This document shows positions 1-7,664 of a DNA stretch of 38,385 nucleotides, piece after piece (position 1 is the stretch's first letter; each line of letters opens with the position of its first letter). The notes below the pieces were generated by a model, which made no database searches, was not told where the DNA came from, and saw only the letters and a list, made by a program, of their open reading frames with translations. The position numbers and the translations under genes were made by a program. The DNA is from Pseudomonadota bacterium. Lineage in GTDB: Bacteria > Myxococcota_A > UBA9042 > GCA-2863065. The stretch covers positions 1 to 38,385 of the forward strand of contig SXOO01000141.1 of assembly GCA_005776725.1 (NCBI GenBank), given 5' to 3'.

Positions 1-181
1 ACAGGGTGAACGCATCCGCGGTGGCTCCCGCGAACCCGACGATCACCTCGCCGCCCGCGAGGCGGCGGACCTTGTTGGCCGAGCCTTTGACGATGGTGGC
101 GCCGCGAGAGACCTGGCCGTCGCCGCCGATGGCTACTTTTCCGCCGTGGCGGACTGCGATGATGGTGGTGCCGTGGAACAT
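1..181 (-). CDS. hslV: ATP-dependent protease proteolytic subunit HslV (5' part, cut by window edge)
   Basis: Only the first 60 codons are present; the gene runs off the left edge. The reverse-strand ATG at 181 gives [15 protein letters not shown] and then the GGDGQV and [12 protein letters not shown] blocks typical of HslV (ClpQ). Known of the family: HslV is the threonine-protease core that pairs with the HslU (ClpY) unfoldase in the cytoplasm. The first Thr after the short propeptide MFHG (Thr5) would be the N-terminal nucleophile after processing. It lies 78 bases downstream of xerC on the same strand, an order also known from Bacillus (codV-clpQ-clpY), so hslU is expected just outside the window. 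Identification is firm although two thirds of the protein are missing. Confidence 0.93.
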   Translation of the reverse strand, partial: MFHGTTIIAVRHGGKVAIGGDGQVSRGATIVKGSANKVRRLAGGEVIVGFAGATADAFTL

Positions 182-259
182 AGTGGGCGGCAAGTTAGCG
201 CGACCCAACGCATCCGCCACCCGCAATTTACGCCCCGCCTACCGAGGCGAGCCCCCAGA

Positions 260-1177
260 TCAGGCGTGGCCGTCGTCCGCGTCCGCAGGGCCGTGGCCAC
301 CTGCCCGGGGGTGTGCGGCGTCGTAGGTGCGCATCAGCTTCTCGATGCTCACCTGCGTGTAGCGCTGGGTCGTCTGGAGACGCGCGTGCCCCAGGTACTC
401 CTGGATGTGGCGTAGCTCGGCCCCGCCGTCGAGGAGGTGAGTCGCCGCCGAGTGGCGGAGCACGTGCGGATGCACGCCGAAGACGCCCGCCCGCAGCTGC
501 CGATCATCCAACATCCGGCCGACGGAGCGCGCCGAGAGGCGTCGCCCGTAGCGATTCAGGAACAACGCTGGCTCGGCGGGCAATGGCCGCAGCTCCGGAC
601 GCAGGGAGACCCACGCCGCCACCGCGTCGATCGCCGGCTGACCCATCGGCACGATCCGGTCCTTGCGGCCCTTGCCCATCCGCACGCGCACCAGCCGCTC
701 TCGGAGATCCACGTCCGTGAGGTCGAGGCCGACGACCTCGCTCACCCGCAGGCCTCCGCCGTACATCACCTCGACCAGTGCTGCGTTTCGCGCCACGTAC
801 TCCCGCGTCCGCGGCTCCTCCGCCTCGATGAGGCGCACGACCGCCTCGGGCTCCAGGACCTCCGGTGCGCGCTTCGGTGCCTTCGGCGATCGCACTCCGT
901 CGCACGGGCTCTTCGTCACGAGGTGTCGCGTCAACGCCCAGCGGTAGAACGAGCGGAATGCCGCGAGCTTTCGGGCAAGCGTCGTGGCGCCGACCTTGCC
1001 GTGAAGTGTGTGGAGGTAACGCTTCAGGTGGTCAGGTCGCGCGGTTGCCCACGCTACGCCCTGCGCCCCGAAGAACTCTCGAAGCTCGCCGAGGTCGCGC
1101 CCGTACGCGCGCAGCGTGTGCGGCGACGCGTCGCGCTGGGTCTCGAGGTAGTGCAGGTAGTCGTCGACCGGAAGCAC
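260..1177 (-). CDS. xerC: Tyrosine recombinase XerC
   Basis: Site-specific tyrosine recombinase that, with XerD, resolves chromosome dimers at dif. Numbering from the GTG at 1177 (305 aa): an N-terminal SAM-like DNA-binding domain (about 1-90, with the RDASPHTLRAY motif) precedes the catalytic domain. The catalytic set is complete: Arg144 (GGGLRVSE), Lys172 (GKGRKDR), His238 and Arg241 (HPHVLRHS), His264 (YLGHA) and nucleophile Tyr273 (QRYTQ). The frame stays open up to 1270, but the extra 31 residues are Arg-rich and unlike the family, and they overlap an inverted repeat at 1237-1270, so I prefer the GTG at 1177, about 10 residues before the conserved SPHT block. A weak ribosome-binding site leaves the start uncertain. 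hslV follows on the same strand, and the Cys-rich gene diverges upstream. Confidence 0.95.
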   Translation of the reverse strand: MLPVDDYLHYLETQRDASPHTLRAYGRDLGELREFFGAQGVAWATARPDHLKRYLHTLHGKVGATTLARKLAAFRSFYRWALTRHLVTKSPCDGVRSPKAPKRAPEVLEPEAVVRLIEAEEPRTREYVARNAALVEVMYGGGLRVSEVVGLDLTDVDLRERLVRVRMGKGRKDRIVPMGQPAIDAVAAWVSLRPELRPLPAEPALFLNRYGRRLSARSVGRMLDDRQLRAGVFGVHPHVLRHSAATHLLDGGAELRHIQEYLGHARLQTTQRYTQVSIEKLMRTYDAAHPRAGGHGPADADDGHA

Positions 1178-1236
1178 CGCGCGAGCGTAGCGCTTTCGCC
1201 TGCGGGCGTCGTGGAACTCACCGCCAAACCCGGCTA

Positions 1237-1270
1237 TTGTCCGCCGACGTCCCCACGACACGGCGGACAA
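1237..1270. promoter_or_regulatory. Perfect 10-bp inverted repeat in the xerC / Cys-rich gene divergent region
   Basis: TTGTCCGCCG at 1237-1246 and its exact reverse complement CGGCGGACAA at 1261-1270 are separated by 14 bases. The right arm ends one base before the GGGAG ribosome-binding site of the gene starting at 1284, and a TATTGT hexamer overlaps the left arm at 1235-1240. It could be an operator for a dimeric regulator or a 5'-leader hairpin that occludes translation. The symmetry is seen in the sequence; the function is inferred. Confidence 0.55.
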
Positions 1271-1283
1271 GGGAGATCATCGG

Positions 1284-3428
1284 ATGACGAAGCAGAGTGT
1301 GATGACCCTCGCCGCCTTGCTCTTGGCCACGCAGGCCATGGCGGATGAGGGCAAGTGTTCCTTCGGCGGCACGAAGCTGGCCGACGACTGCAGTGCCATC
1401 GGCTGGGCCAAGGAGGGCGACTTCTACGACGGCTGTTGCACCGGGACCGGCCTCATCTGGTGCGAACAGGACGGCACCGCCCTCTGCGGCGCGAACTGCC
1501 CGCAGAACGAGCAGGTGTGTGGGTGGAACGACGGCGGCTACTACTGGTGCGTCGAGGAGCCCAACCCCGATCCCAGCGGCGCCATGCCGTTCGAGTGCCC
1601 CGCCACATGCACCCCGCAGTGTGACGGAAAGCAGTGCGGCTTCGACGGCTGCGCGGGCTTCTGCGGCAACTGCGGTGAGGGCACGTTCTGCACCGAAGAC
1701 GGTCAGTGCCAGGCCTGCTCGTGCGACGGCAAGCAGTGTGGCGCGGACGAGTGCGGCGAGTCGTGCGGCACGTGTGAGAAGGGCACCTACTGCAGCGAGA
1801 GCCAGTGCCTCGCGTGCTCGTGCGAAGGCAAGGAGTGCGGCGCCAATGAGTGCAACGAGCCCTGCGGCACGTGCACTGGCGGGCTCGGCTGCACCGAGCA
1901 GGGGACGTGCGTCGAGGTGCCCTCACAGTGCACCGAGAAGGACGAGCCCGGCTGCTCCGGCTGCGCCGAGGAGGCGTGCGTCTGCGGTGAGGACGACTTC
2001 TGCTGCACCACCGGGTGGGACTTCATCTGCGTGGCGATCTGGGACGATTGCGCCACCGAGCAGGAGTGCGCGTGCGTGCCCGATTGCGACGGTCAGGTTT
2101 GCGGCTCCGACGGCTGCGGCGGCGCCTGCGGTACGTGCGAGGCGGGCACCGCCTGCGTCGCCGACGGTTCGAAGTGCCTGCCGTGTAGCTGCGAGGGCAA
2201 GGACTGCGGCGAGAACGCGTGCGGTGAGACCTGCGGCACCGAGTGCGGCGAGGGTACGGCGTGCGCCGGCAACACCTGCCAGCCCATCATGTGCACAGCT
2301 GCTGGCCCCGAGAACACGGCCGGTTGCGCGGGTTGTGAGTGCGAAGCCTGCGTGTGCGAGAAGGACCCGTACTGCTGCGAGACGGATTGGGACTCCCTGT
2401 GCGCGGGCTACTGCGCCGAGTGCGCCCCCGAGGCGTGCCCGTGCTCGAAGGACTGCGAGCTCAAGGAGTGCGGCGACGACGATTGCGGCGGGTCCTGTGG
2501 CGAGTGTGGCGAGGGCCTCGTTTGCAACGGCCTGGGCCTCTGCTGCACGCCCAAGTGTGACGGCAAGGTCTGCGGCAGCGACGGCTGCGGCGGCAGCTGC
2601 GGCGAGTGCGACGCCGGCTTCCTCTGCGAGGAGGGCCTGTGCGTCGTCTGCGAGCCGAAGTGCGAAGGCAAGGCGTGCGGAGACGACGGCTGCGGCGGCA
2701 CCTGCGGTACCTGCGCCGCGGGTCAGACGTGCGACGAGATCAAGGGCACGTGCGCAGCGCCTTACCCGGACGGCTGTCTCGGGGAGTTCGTCCCCAGCGC
2801 CGAGACCTGCACCGCCACCACCTCGTTCGAGGGATGCTGCGACGAAAAGGGCCGCGTGGTGTTCTGTCAGGAGGGCAAGCTGTACTGCCTCGACTGCTCC
2901 AGCGAGGGCGGCCAGAACGCGGAGTGTGGCTGGAACGCCGATGCAGGCTTCTACGCCTGCGGTGGTGTCGGCGAGGATCCGACTGGAGAAGCGCCGCTCA
3001 CCTGCGGTGGCGGGTGCACGCCCCAGTGCGACGGCAAACAGTGTGGCGGCGACGGCTGTGGTGGATCCTGCGGGACGTGCGCGGAGGGCGTCACCTGCAG
3101 CCCCGAGGGGCGCTGCGAGGCGGCCAGCACGGACGCAGCGGACGCAACAGACGCAACAGACGCAACAGACGCTGCGGACGCAGCGGACGCAAGCGATGGC
3201 GTCGGGCCGGGCGACGGCGCGGACGCGACGGACGGCGCGGAGGGTGTCAGCGACGCCACTGACGCGGCTGACGGCGCGGCTGACAGCGCGGCGGGCGATG
3301 GCTCCGGCGGCGGCGGGACCACCAGCGGTGGCAGCAGCGGCTGCAGCGGGGCCCAGCCGCGATCCGGCGCTTGGGCCGGCGTGTTGCTCCTAGCGCTGCT
3401 CGCGCTGGGCCTGCGCCGCAAGGTCTAA
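1284..3428 (+). CDS. Secreted Cys-rich repeat protein with MYXO-CTERM-type surface anchor
   Basis: 714 aa, ATG with GGGAG 9 bases upstream. A Sec signal peptide (1-20, ending AMA) is followed by Cys-rich modules. Nine copies of a C-[DE]-x-K/Q-x-C-G-x-[DN]-x-C-x-x-x-C-G-x-C unit begin near 113, 147, 180, 268, 303, 391, 425, 460 and 582. Two inserts (216-261 and 337-388) share an AC-V-C...CC...WD..C pattern. A larger Cys module near 51-105 (GCC, CGWN, Y.C, DPSG..P..C) recurs near 518-574. A Thr-Asp-Ala spacer (616-670) and a Gly/Ser stretch lead to the tail GCSG-helix-RRKV (687-714), a tripartite MYXO-CTERM-type sorting signal known in Myxococcus for cell-surface proteins. The protein is probably a disulfide-stapled surface structure. 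No catalytic domain is recognised. Confidence 0.88.
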   Translation: MTKQSVMTLAALLLATQAMADEGKCSFGGTKLADDCSAIGWAKEGDFYDGCCTGTGLIWCEQDGTALCGANCPQNEQVCGWNDGGYYWCVEEPNPDPSGAMPFECPATCTPQCDGKQCGFDGCAGFCGNCGEGTFCTEDGQCQACSCDGKQCGADECGESCGTCEKGTYCSESQCLACSCEGKECGANECNEPCGTCTGGLGCTEQGTCVEVPSQCTEKDEPGCSGCAEEACVCGEDDFCCTTGWDFICVAIWDDCATEQECACVPDCDGQVCGSDGCGGACGTCEAGTACVADGSKCLPCSCEGKDCGENACGETCGTECGEGTACAGNTCQPIMCTAAGPENTAGCAGCECEACVCEKDPYCCETDWDSLCAGYCAECAPEACPCSKDCELKECGDDDCGGSCGECGEGLVCNGLGLCCTPKCDGKVCGSDGCGGSCGECDAGFLCEEGLCVVCEPKCEGKACGDDGCGGTCGTCAAGQTCDEIKGTCAAPYPDGCLGEFVPSAETCTATTSFEGCCDEKGRVVFCQEGKLYCLDCSSEGGQNAECGWNADAGFYACGGVGEDPTGEAPLTCGGGCTPQCDGKQCGGDGCGGSCGTCAEGVTCSPEGRCEAASTDAADATDATDATDAADAADASDGVGPGDGADATDGAEGVSDATDAADGAADSAAGDGSGGGGTTSGGSSGCSGAQPRSGAWAGVLLLALLALGLRRKV
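3132..3194 (+). repeat. 9-bp tandem repeat encoding the Asp-Ala-Thr/Ala spacer
   Basis: Seven adjacent 9-base units of the form GACGCANCR, including three identical GACGCAACA copies at 3141-3167, lie in frame in the Cys-rich protein. They encode the acidic spacer before the C-terminal anchor. Copy-number change would alter spacer length without a frameshift. Confidence 0.8.
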
Positions 3429-3461
3429 ATTCACCGGAGCGCGGGAGCGCCGAGGTGACCC

Positions 3462-3489
3462 GGGCCGGGGAGCTCCGCTGCCCCGGCCC
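3462..3489. terminator. Hairpin 1 between convergent genes
   Basis: GGGCCGGGG (3462-3470) pairs perfectly with CCCCGGCCC (3481-3489) across a 10-base loop. It lies 34 bases after the stop of the Cys-rich gene. There is no clear T tract on either side, so it may be a bidirectional or Rho-assisted terminator, or an mRNA 3'-end stabiliser. Confidence 0.5.
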
Positions 3490-3519
3490 CAAACATGAAC
3501 TTCCTGAAGAACAATGGCT

Positions 3520-3549
3520 CCGGCCGGGGTTGCTCGCAGCCCCGGCCGG
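3520..3549. terminator. Hairpin 2 between convergent genes
   Basis: CCGGCCGGGG (3520-3529) and CCCCGGCCGG (3540-3549) form a perfect 10-bp stem with a 10-base loop. Core and loop length (GCCGGGG-N10-CCCCGGC) are the same as in hairpin 1, so the two look like tandem copies. It serves the convergent pair ending at 3428 (plus) and 3634 (minus). The rest of the 205-base gap shows nothing further. Confidence 0.5.
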
Positions 3550-3633
3550 GGACGCCCCGTTCGCCCACGAGCGAACGCCAGCCCATTGCATCAAACCGAG
3601 ATTGTAGGCGGCCCGGGCCCCGAGCCTCTCGGC

Positions 3634-5094
3634 TCAGCGCTTGGAGCCGGACTTGCCCTGGAGCAGCTCCGCGAAGGTGCCGAAGCTGCCCTTGGGTGCC
3701 TCTGGCTGTCGCGCCCGGTAGGCGGCGATGTTCTCCCGCTCTTCGCGCTCTCCTGCCGCTTTCATGGACAGGCTCATCCGGCGGCTCTCGGGGTCTACCG
3801 CCAGGACGCTGGCCTCGATCACCGTGCCGATCTGGAAGCGGCGCAGGACTTCGGCAGTGTTGAGCCCGGTCTCGCTGCCGGGGAGCAGCGCGGTGATTGC
3901 CGGGCCGACCCTGATGAACACTCCGAACGGCGCTACGCGCTCCACGGTGCCCGAGACCCGAGCACCGGGCGGGTAGTCCGTGGCGGCGTTGGCCCAGGGG
4001 TCGCCCTCCAGCGCCTTCATGCTGAGGGAGAGCTTCCGGGCCGAGAGGTCGATGTCGAGCACCGTGACCCGAATCCGATCACCGGGCTTCACCACGTCGC
4101 TCGGGTGGCGCACACGGCGCTCGTGCGTCATCTCGGAGACGTGGACGAGTCCCTCGACTCCGTGCGCGATCTCCACGAACGCGCCGAACTTCTCGAGCCG
4201 CGTGACCTCGCCTTCCAGCGTGTCACCGACGCGGGCCGCGAGGGCCTTCCACGGGTCTTGCCCCGCAGCCTTCATGGACAGCGAGACGCGCTTCTTGGGC
4301 GTGGTCTCGATCCCGAGGATCACGACCACCACCTCCTGCCCTGACTTCACGAGGTCGGAAGGCTTCGTGACGCGCGTCCAGTCCATCTCGGCCACGTGCA
4401 CGAGGCCATCCACGCCGCCAATGTCGACGAAGCAGCCGTAGTCCTGAACCGAGCGGACCACGCCCTTTCGCACCTGGCCGACGGCCAGCTCGGCCCACAG
4501 CGCCTCGGCCTTCTTGTCTCGCTCCGCTCGAAGGAGCGCTGCGCGCGAGAGCACCAGCCGTCGCCCCGACGCGTCGAACTCGATGATGCGGAAGGCGTGG
4601 TTCGTGCCGATCCAGCTGTCGAGATCGGCCTCCGGGATCTGCTCCAGGGCGAGCTGTCCGAGGGGCAGGAAGCCCCGGGTGCTGCCGATCATCACCTCGA
4701 AGCCGCCCTTGTTGCGCGACGCGATCTTCCCGTCGACAGGCATGCCCAGCTGGTGGGCCTGCGACAGCGCTTCGGTGTCGCGGGCGCCCTTTCCGGTGAG
4801 GCCCCGGCGGAGGCGCACGGCGCCATCGTTGCCAGTGACCATGGCGGTGATCTGCTGCCCCGCAGTGAGCGTGTCGCCCTCGCCCTCGGCCAGCTCGAGG
4901 ATGCCCTCTGCCTTGCCGCCGAGGTTGATGAAGGCCACGTCGCCCGACACCTTGATCACGGACCCGGTGACTTCCTCGCCACGTCGGTACTGCCGCGTCT
5001 TCGGCTCCGTGCCCCCGGCGCCGTAGAGCGCCTCGAACTCGGCCTCCTCCGCAGACTGGATGATGCCGGCACCTTCGATAACCTTGAACGCCAT
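3634..5094 (-). CDS. Multi-domain S1 RNA-binding protein (ribosomal protein S1-like)
   Basis: 486 aa from the ATG at 5094, with CGGAG upstream. Five OB-fold S1 domains can be placed near 38-100 (divergent), 118-184, 205-276, 290-360 and 374-445. The last three are canonical, with the VxxVxxYGxFVDIGGVDGLVHVAEM and RVSLSMKA type signatures. Known of the family: S1 proteins bind single-stranded RNA and promote translation initiation, and some paralogues act in RNA decay or stress. It is shorter than typical six-domain RpsA, and its operon is unusual, 17 bases behind a DUF423 gene and downstream of SPFH and zinc-ribbon membrane genes. It may therefore be a specialised paralogue rather than the housekeeping S1. 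The tail (450-486) is charged and probably unstructured. Confidence 0.88.
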   Translation of the reverse strand: MAFKVIEGAGIIQSAEEAEFEALYGAGGTEPKTRQYRRGEEVTGSVIKVSGDVAFINLGGKAEGILELAEGEGDTLTAGQQITAMVTGNDGAVRLRRGLTGKGARDTEALSQAHQLGMPVDGKIASRNKGGFEVMIGSTRGFLPLGQLALEQIPEADLDSWIGTNHAFRIIEFDASGRRLVLSRAALLRAERDKKAEALWAELAVGQVRKGVVRSVQDYGCFVDIGGVDGLVHVAEMDWTRVTKPSDLVKSGQEVVVVILGIETTPKKRVSLSMKAAGQDPWKALAARVGDTLEGEVTRLEKFGAFVEIAHGVEGLVHVSEMTHERRVRHPSDVVKPGDRIRVTVLDIDLSARKLSLSMKALEGDPWANAATDYPPGARVSGTVERVAPFGVFIRVGPAITALLPGSETGLNTAEVLRRFQIGTVIEASVLAVDPESRRMSLSMKAAGEREERENIAAYRARQPEAPKGSFGTFAELLQGKSGSKR

Positions 5095-5111
5095 GGGGAC
5101 TCCGGGTGAGG

Positions 5112-5492
5112 TCAACCGCGGCCGCGATTGCGCAGCGCGTCGTGTGCGAGGAGGAGCCACCCTGCGATGAACGCGGCGCCACCAAGGGGCGTGATAGGAC
5201 CGAACGCCGCGATGCGGGTCAAGGCCAAACCGTAGAGGCTTCCTGAGAAAAGGGCGATCCCGGCTACAAAAGCCCAGGCGGCCCGGGTGGAGCGGCTGGC
5301 CGCTACGACCACCATCACCGCGTGGACCAGGTGGTAGCGTGCGCCGGTGTCGAACGTGGTGAGCTGGTCGGCCTCGAGCCAGCGCTTGAGCGCGTGGGCT
5401 CCGAGGGCGCCCAGGGCGACGCCTATGGCCCCGAGCACCGCCCCGAGGGCCACCAGGCGCCGCTCACTGGGAGAAGTGGTAGATGGTTGCAA
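5112..5492 (-). CDS. DUF423 family small membrane protein (YgdD-like)
   Basis: About 126 aa with four predicted membrane helices. The family signature is clear: LGALGAHALK near the N terminus, then FDTGARYHLVHA, a GSLYGLAL block and TPLGGAAFIAGW. The biochemical function of DUF423/YgdD is not established. The start is uncertain. TTG at 5492 lies inside the end of the upstream zinc-ribbon gene (29-base overlap), whereas a GTG at 5453 starts 11 bases after that gene's stop and directly precedes the conserved ALGAVLGAIG segment. Either fits the family length. It is the third gene of a four-gene minus-strand operon, 17 bases before the S1 gene. Confidence 0.85.
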   Translation of the reverse strand: MQPSTTSPSERRLVALGAVLGAIGVALGALGAHALKRWLEADQLTTFDTGARYHLVHAVMVVVAASRSTRAAWAFVAGIALFSGSLYGLALTRIAAFGPITPLGGAAFIAGWLLLAHDALRNRGRG

Positions 5493-6516
5493 ACAGGGCG
5501 ACCAGGCTGAGGACGAAGACCGAGATCTTCACCCATGAGAACGGCGCCCGCCCAGAGACCCGGCCGGTTTGCCCGTTGACGATGTAGTTGTAGGTCTTGC
5601 CCTGGTACCGGTAGCTCGAGATCCAGATGGGCAAGAGGCAGAGCTTGTACGCCCTGTTCAGGTAGCTGGTGCTCACGCTGAGGTTCCGGTTTGTGTCGCC
5701 CGGAATGCGAGACTCGCACTCTTGCCGGATCTTCGAGTCGATGCGCTGCTTCGCCGTGAGCCATGCCTGCGGCATGTCGATGCGGTAGTCCTCCGCAGCG
5801 TAGCCCGCCAAAAAGTCCGGCTTGTAGGGCGTGAGCGCCTTCGTGTCGAAAGGCTCGATCGCCTGGGCGAGCTTTGGCTCCACAGACTGCGAGCCGGGCG
5901 CCAGGACGTCGTCGAAGAACTCGGAGTAGGTGCCGTCTGCCCACTCCCAGCGCGTCTTGCGCTCGCGCTCTCCCTTGTCGTTGGTCTCGTAGTAGTAGTA
6001 GCCGGCCTCGGCGTTCCAGAATGACCAGGTGAGTGTGTCGAAGGCCCAGAACGGGATGTAGACCCCTGTGACCCCGTCGGTGCGCGCCTCGTGCTTGAGA
6101 GCGTCCGGCCGGAACCAGAGGCCCTTGACCCACGTCTTGAACAGAGTGCCGCACTGGTCCTTGCCAATCTGGAAGGGGAGGACGGACTCTGGCTTGTGAA
6201 GGCGAGGCGACTGCGCCATTGGCGCGACCTGGTTGGAACCACAAAAGATGCACGCGCCGGCCGTGATGTGGGGCTCTCGCTCAGTGAGGGAGCCGCACTG
6301 CTTGCACTCCCACGACTTGAGCGTGGTGTCCCAGCCCGTGGACTCCGGGCGGTAGTCCGCGAAGGCGTGCTCGACGACCTGTCCCTTCTCCGTGGGCACC
6401 GCCTCCGTGTACCCGCAGTACTCGCAGGTGAGGTTGGCGGCGCCGGGCTTCCACGCGAGCTTTGCGCCGCACGACTTGCACGGAAACCGCAGGACCGATT
6501 CCGCCGCCTCGCTCAT
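5464..6516 (-). CDS. Double zinc-ribbon protein with C-terminal membrane helix (YdjG-like)
   Basis: 350 aa, ATG at 6516. Two rubredoxin/TFIIB-like zinc ribbons stand at the N terminus: CKSCG...CEYCG (Cys13, 16, 31, 34) and CKQCG...CIFCG (Cys71, 74, 89, 92). A long soluble middle region contains a conserved-looking YIPFWAFDTLTWSFW segment, and a single transmembrane helix lies near 328-347. The gene follows the SPFH gene by three bases. Such a zinc-ribbon plus SPFH pair recalls Bacillus YdjG/YdjI, which recruit PspA to stressed membranes. That parallel rests on architecture and neighbourhood, not on alignment. No pspA-like gene is visible here. A membrane-associated scaffold role is inferred. 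Confidence 0.8.
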   Translation of the reverse strand: MSEAAESVLRFPCKSCGAKLAWKPGAANLTCEYCGYTEAVPTEKGQVVEHAFADYRPESTGWDTTLKSWECKQCGSLTEREPHITAGACIFCGSNQVAPMAQSPRLHKPESVLPFQIGKDQCGTLFKTWVKGLWFRPDALKHEARTDGVTGVYIPFWAFDTLTWSFWNAEAGYYYYETNDKGERERKTRWEWADGTYSEFFDDVLAPGSQSVEPKLAQAIEPFDTKALTPYKPDFLAGYAAEDYRIDMPQAWLTAKQRIDSKIRQECESRIPGDTNRNLSVSTSYLNRAYKLCLLPIWISSYRYQGKTYNYIVNGQTGRVSGRAPFSWVKISVFVLSLVALFATIYHFSQ

Positions 6517-6519
6517 GGC

Positions 6520-7533
6520 TCAGATCTCGGCGAGGATCGCGTCGCGCTTCGCGGCGAAGGTGGCGTCGTCGATGAGCCCCCCCGCTTGGAGCTCCTTGAG
6601 CTTCCTGATGCGGTCGGCGACCCCGCCCCCGCTCGCGGCTGCCGGCTGCTGCTGCTGCGGCGGCTGCATGAAGCCCCCCATGACGTTGCCCATCATCTGT
6701 CCCATGGCGAGGCCAGCACCGGCCCCCGCGGCCATCCCCGCCATTCCGCCGGGCTGATTGGCCGCTTCGCGCATGGCCTGCGCGGCCTGATACTGCGCGA
6801 AGGTGTGCATGTTGCCGACCGCGCCCATGCTCGAGCGTGTGTCGATGGCCTTCTCGACCTCGGGGGGTAGCGAGATGTTTTCGATGACCAGCTTCTTGAG
6901 CTCGAGGCCGTACTCGCCGAACTCGGGCGACATGGCCGCCGAGCACTTCTTGGCGATCTCGTCGTAGTTGCCCGCCAGGTCGAGCACCGGGATCCCGGCC
7001 TTGCCGAGCGTGGTGGTGAACGACGAGATCAACATGCGGCGGAGCTGGCCTTCGACCTCGCTCGTGTTGAGCTCCGAGTCTGTGCCCACGATCTCTCGCA
7101 GGAACGTCTCCACCTTCTCGGCAAGCACCCGGATGGCGTAGATGCCGAACGCGCGGACCCGCACGATGCCGAAGTCCGCGTCGCGCATGGTGATGGGGTT
7201 CATGGTGCCCCACTTCATGTCGAGGTACTGCTTCGTGCTCACGAAGTAGACCTCGGCCTTGTACGGCGACTCGAACCCGTGCTTCCAGCCCTTCAGCGAC
7301 GACAGGATGGGGAGATTCTCGGTTGTGAGCGTGTACGTACCGGGGAGGAACTTGTCGGCCAGCTTGCCCTGGTCGACGAAGAGAGCCACCTGACCCTCGC
7401 GTACGATGAGCTTGGCGCCGTTCTTGATCTCGTTGTTGTGGCGCGGGAAGCGCCACACGAGGGTGTTGTTCGAATCGTCGAGCCACTCGATGATGTCGAT
7501 GAACTGGCCGCGCATCCAACCGAAGATTCCCAT
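6520..7533 (-). CDS. SPFH-domain protein with C-terminal SHOCT (YdjI / virion-core-like family)
   Basis: 337 aa, ATG at 7533 with AAGGAG 8 bases upstream. The N-terminal part (about 1-250) matches the SPFH (band-7) branch often labelled virion core protein, with FPRHNNEIKNGAKLIV, PGTYTLTTENLP and a helical segment around EVEGQLRRML. A Gly/Met/Ala-rich flexible stretch (about 258-290) and PPQQQQP are followed by a SHOCT motif (about 307-337, RIRKLKELQAGGLIDDATF), a short helical module often fused to membrane or oligomeric proteins. It is the first gene of the operon with the double zinc-ribbon gene. SPFH proteins assemble as membrane-associated rings or lattices and are tied to envelope stress. 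The exact function here is not known. Confidence 0.9.
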   Translation of the reverse strand: MGIFGWMRGQFIDIIEWLDDSNNTLVWRFPRHNNEIKNGAKLIVREGQVALFVDQGKLADKFLPGTYTLTTENLPILSSLKGWKHGFESPYKAEVYFVSTKQYLDMKWGTMNPITMRDADFGIVRVRAFGIYAIRVLAEKVETFLREIVGTDSELNTSEVEGQLRRMLISSFTTTLGKAGIPVLDLAGNYDEIAKKCSAAMSPEFGEYGLELKKLVIENISLPPEVEKAIDTRSSMGAVGNMHTFAQYQAAQAMREAANQPGGMAGMAAGAGAGLAMGQMMGNVMGGFMQPPQQQQPAAASGGGVADRIRKLKELQAGGLIDDATFAAKRDAILAEI

Positions 7534-7546
7534 TCTCGCGCTCCTT

Positions 7547-7564
7547 CGGGGCTCCGAGGCCCCG
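7547..7564 (-). promoter_or_regulatory. Hairpin in the leader of the SPFH gene
   Basis: CGGGGC (7547-7552) and GCCCCG (7559-7564) form a 6-bp stem directly upstream of the AAGGAG ribosome-binding site on the minus strand. It might influence translation, but short GC stems are common in such DNA. Confidence 0.25.
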
Positions 7565-7612
7565 GTGTGGATTCAGTTGTTACGGCGTGTGAACGTCAGC
7601 GGTTCATCACGC

Positions 7613-7653
7613 GCTGCGGCCGGCCCATCCGGCCGGCCTACCGGGACCGCAGC
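7613..7653 (-). terminator. Nested inverted repeat after the membrane gene of the TerB-like pair
   Basis: Outer arms GCTGCGG (7613-7619) and CCGCAGC (7647-7653) enclose inner arms GGCCGG (7618-7623) and CCGGCC (7629-7634). It begins 12 bases past the stop of the minus-strand gene ending at 7665 and lies before the SPFH gene, so it is placed to separate the two transcription units. No U tract follows. Confidence 0.4.
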
Positions 7654-7664
7654 CCGGGTTTGTT

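Noticed and set aside
3132..3194. Tandem repeat as a possible CRISPR array
   Set aside because: Units of nine bases in frame with no spacers; they code for a peptide repeat.
1345..3393. Second plus-strand frame of about 680 codons through the Cys-rich gene
   Set aside because: Arg/Ala-rich shifted reading of the repeats with no start signal; the used frame has a signal peptide, repeated Cys modules and an anchor.
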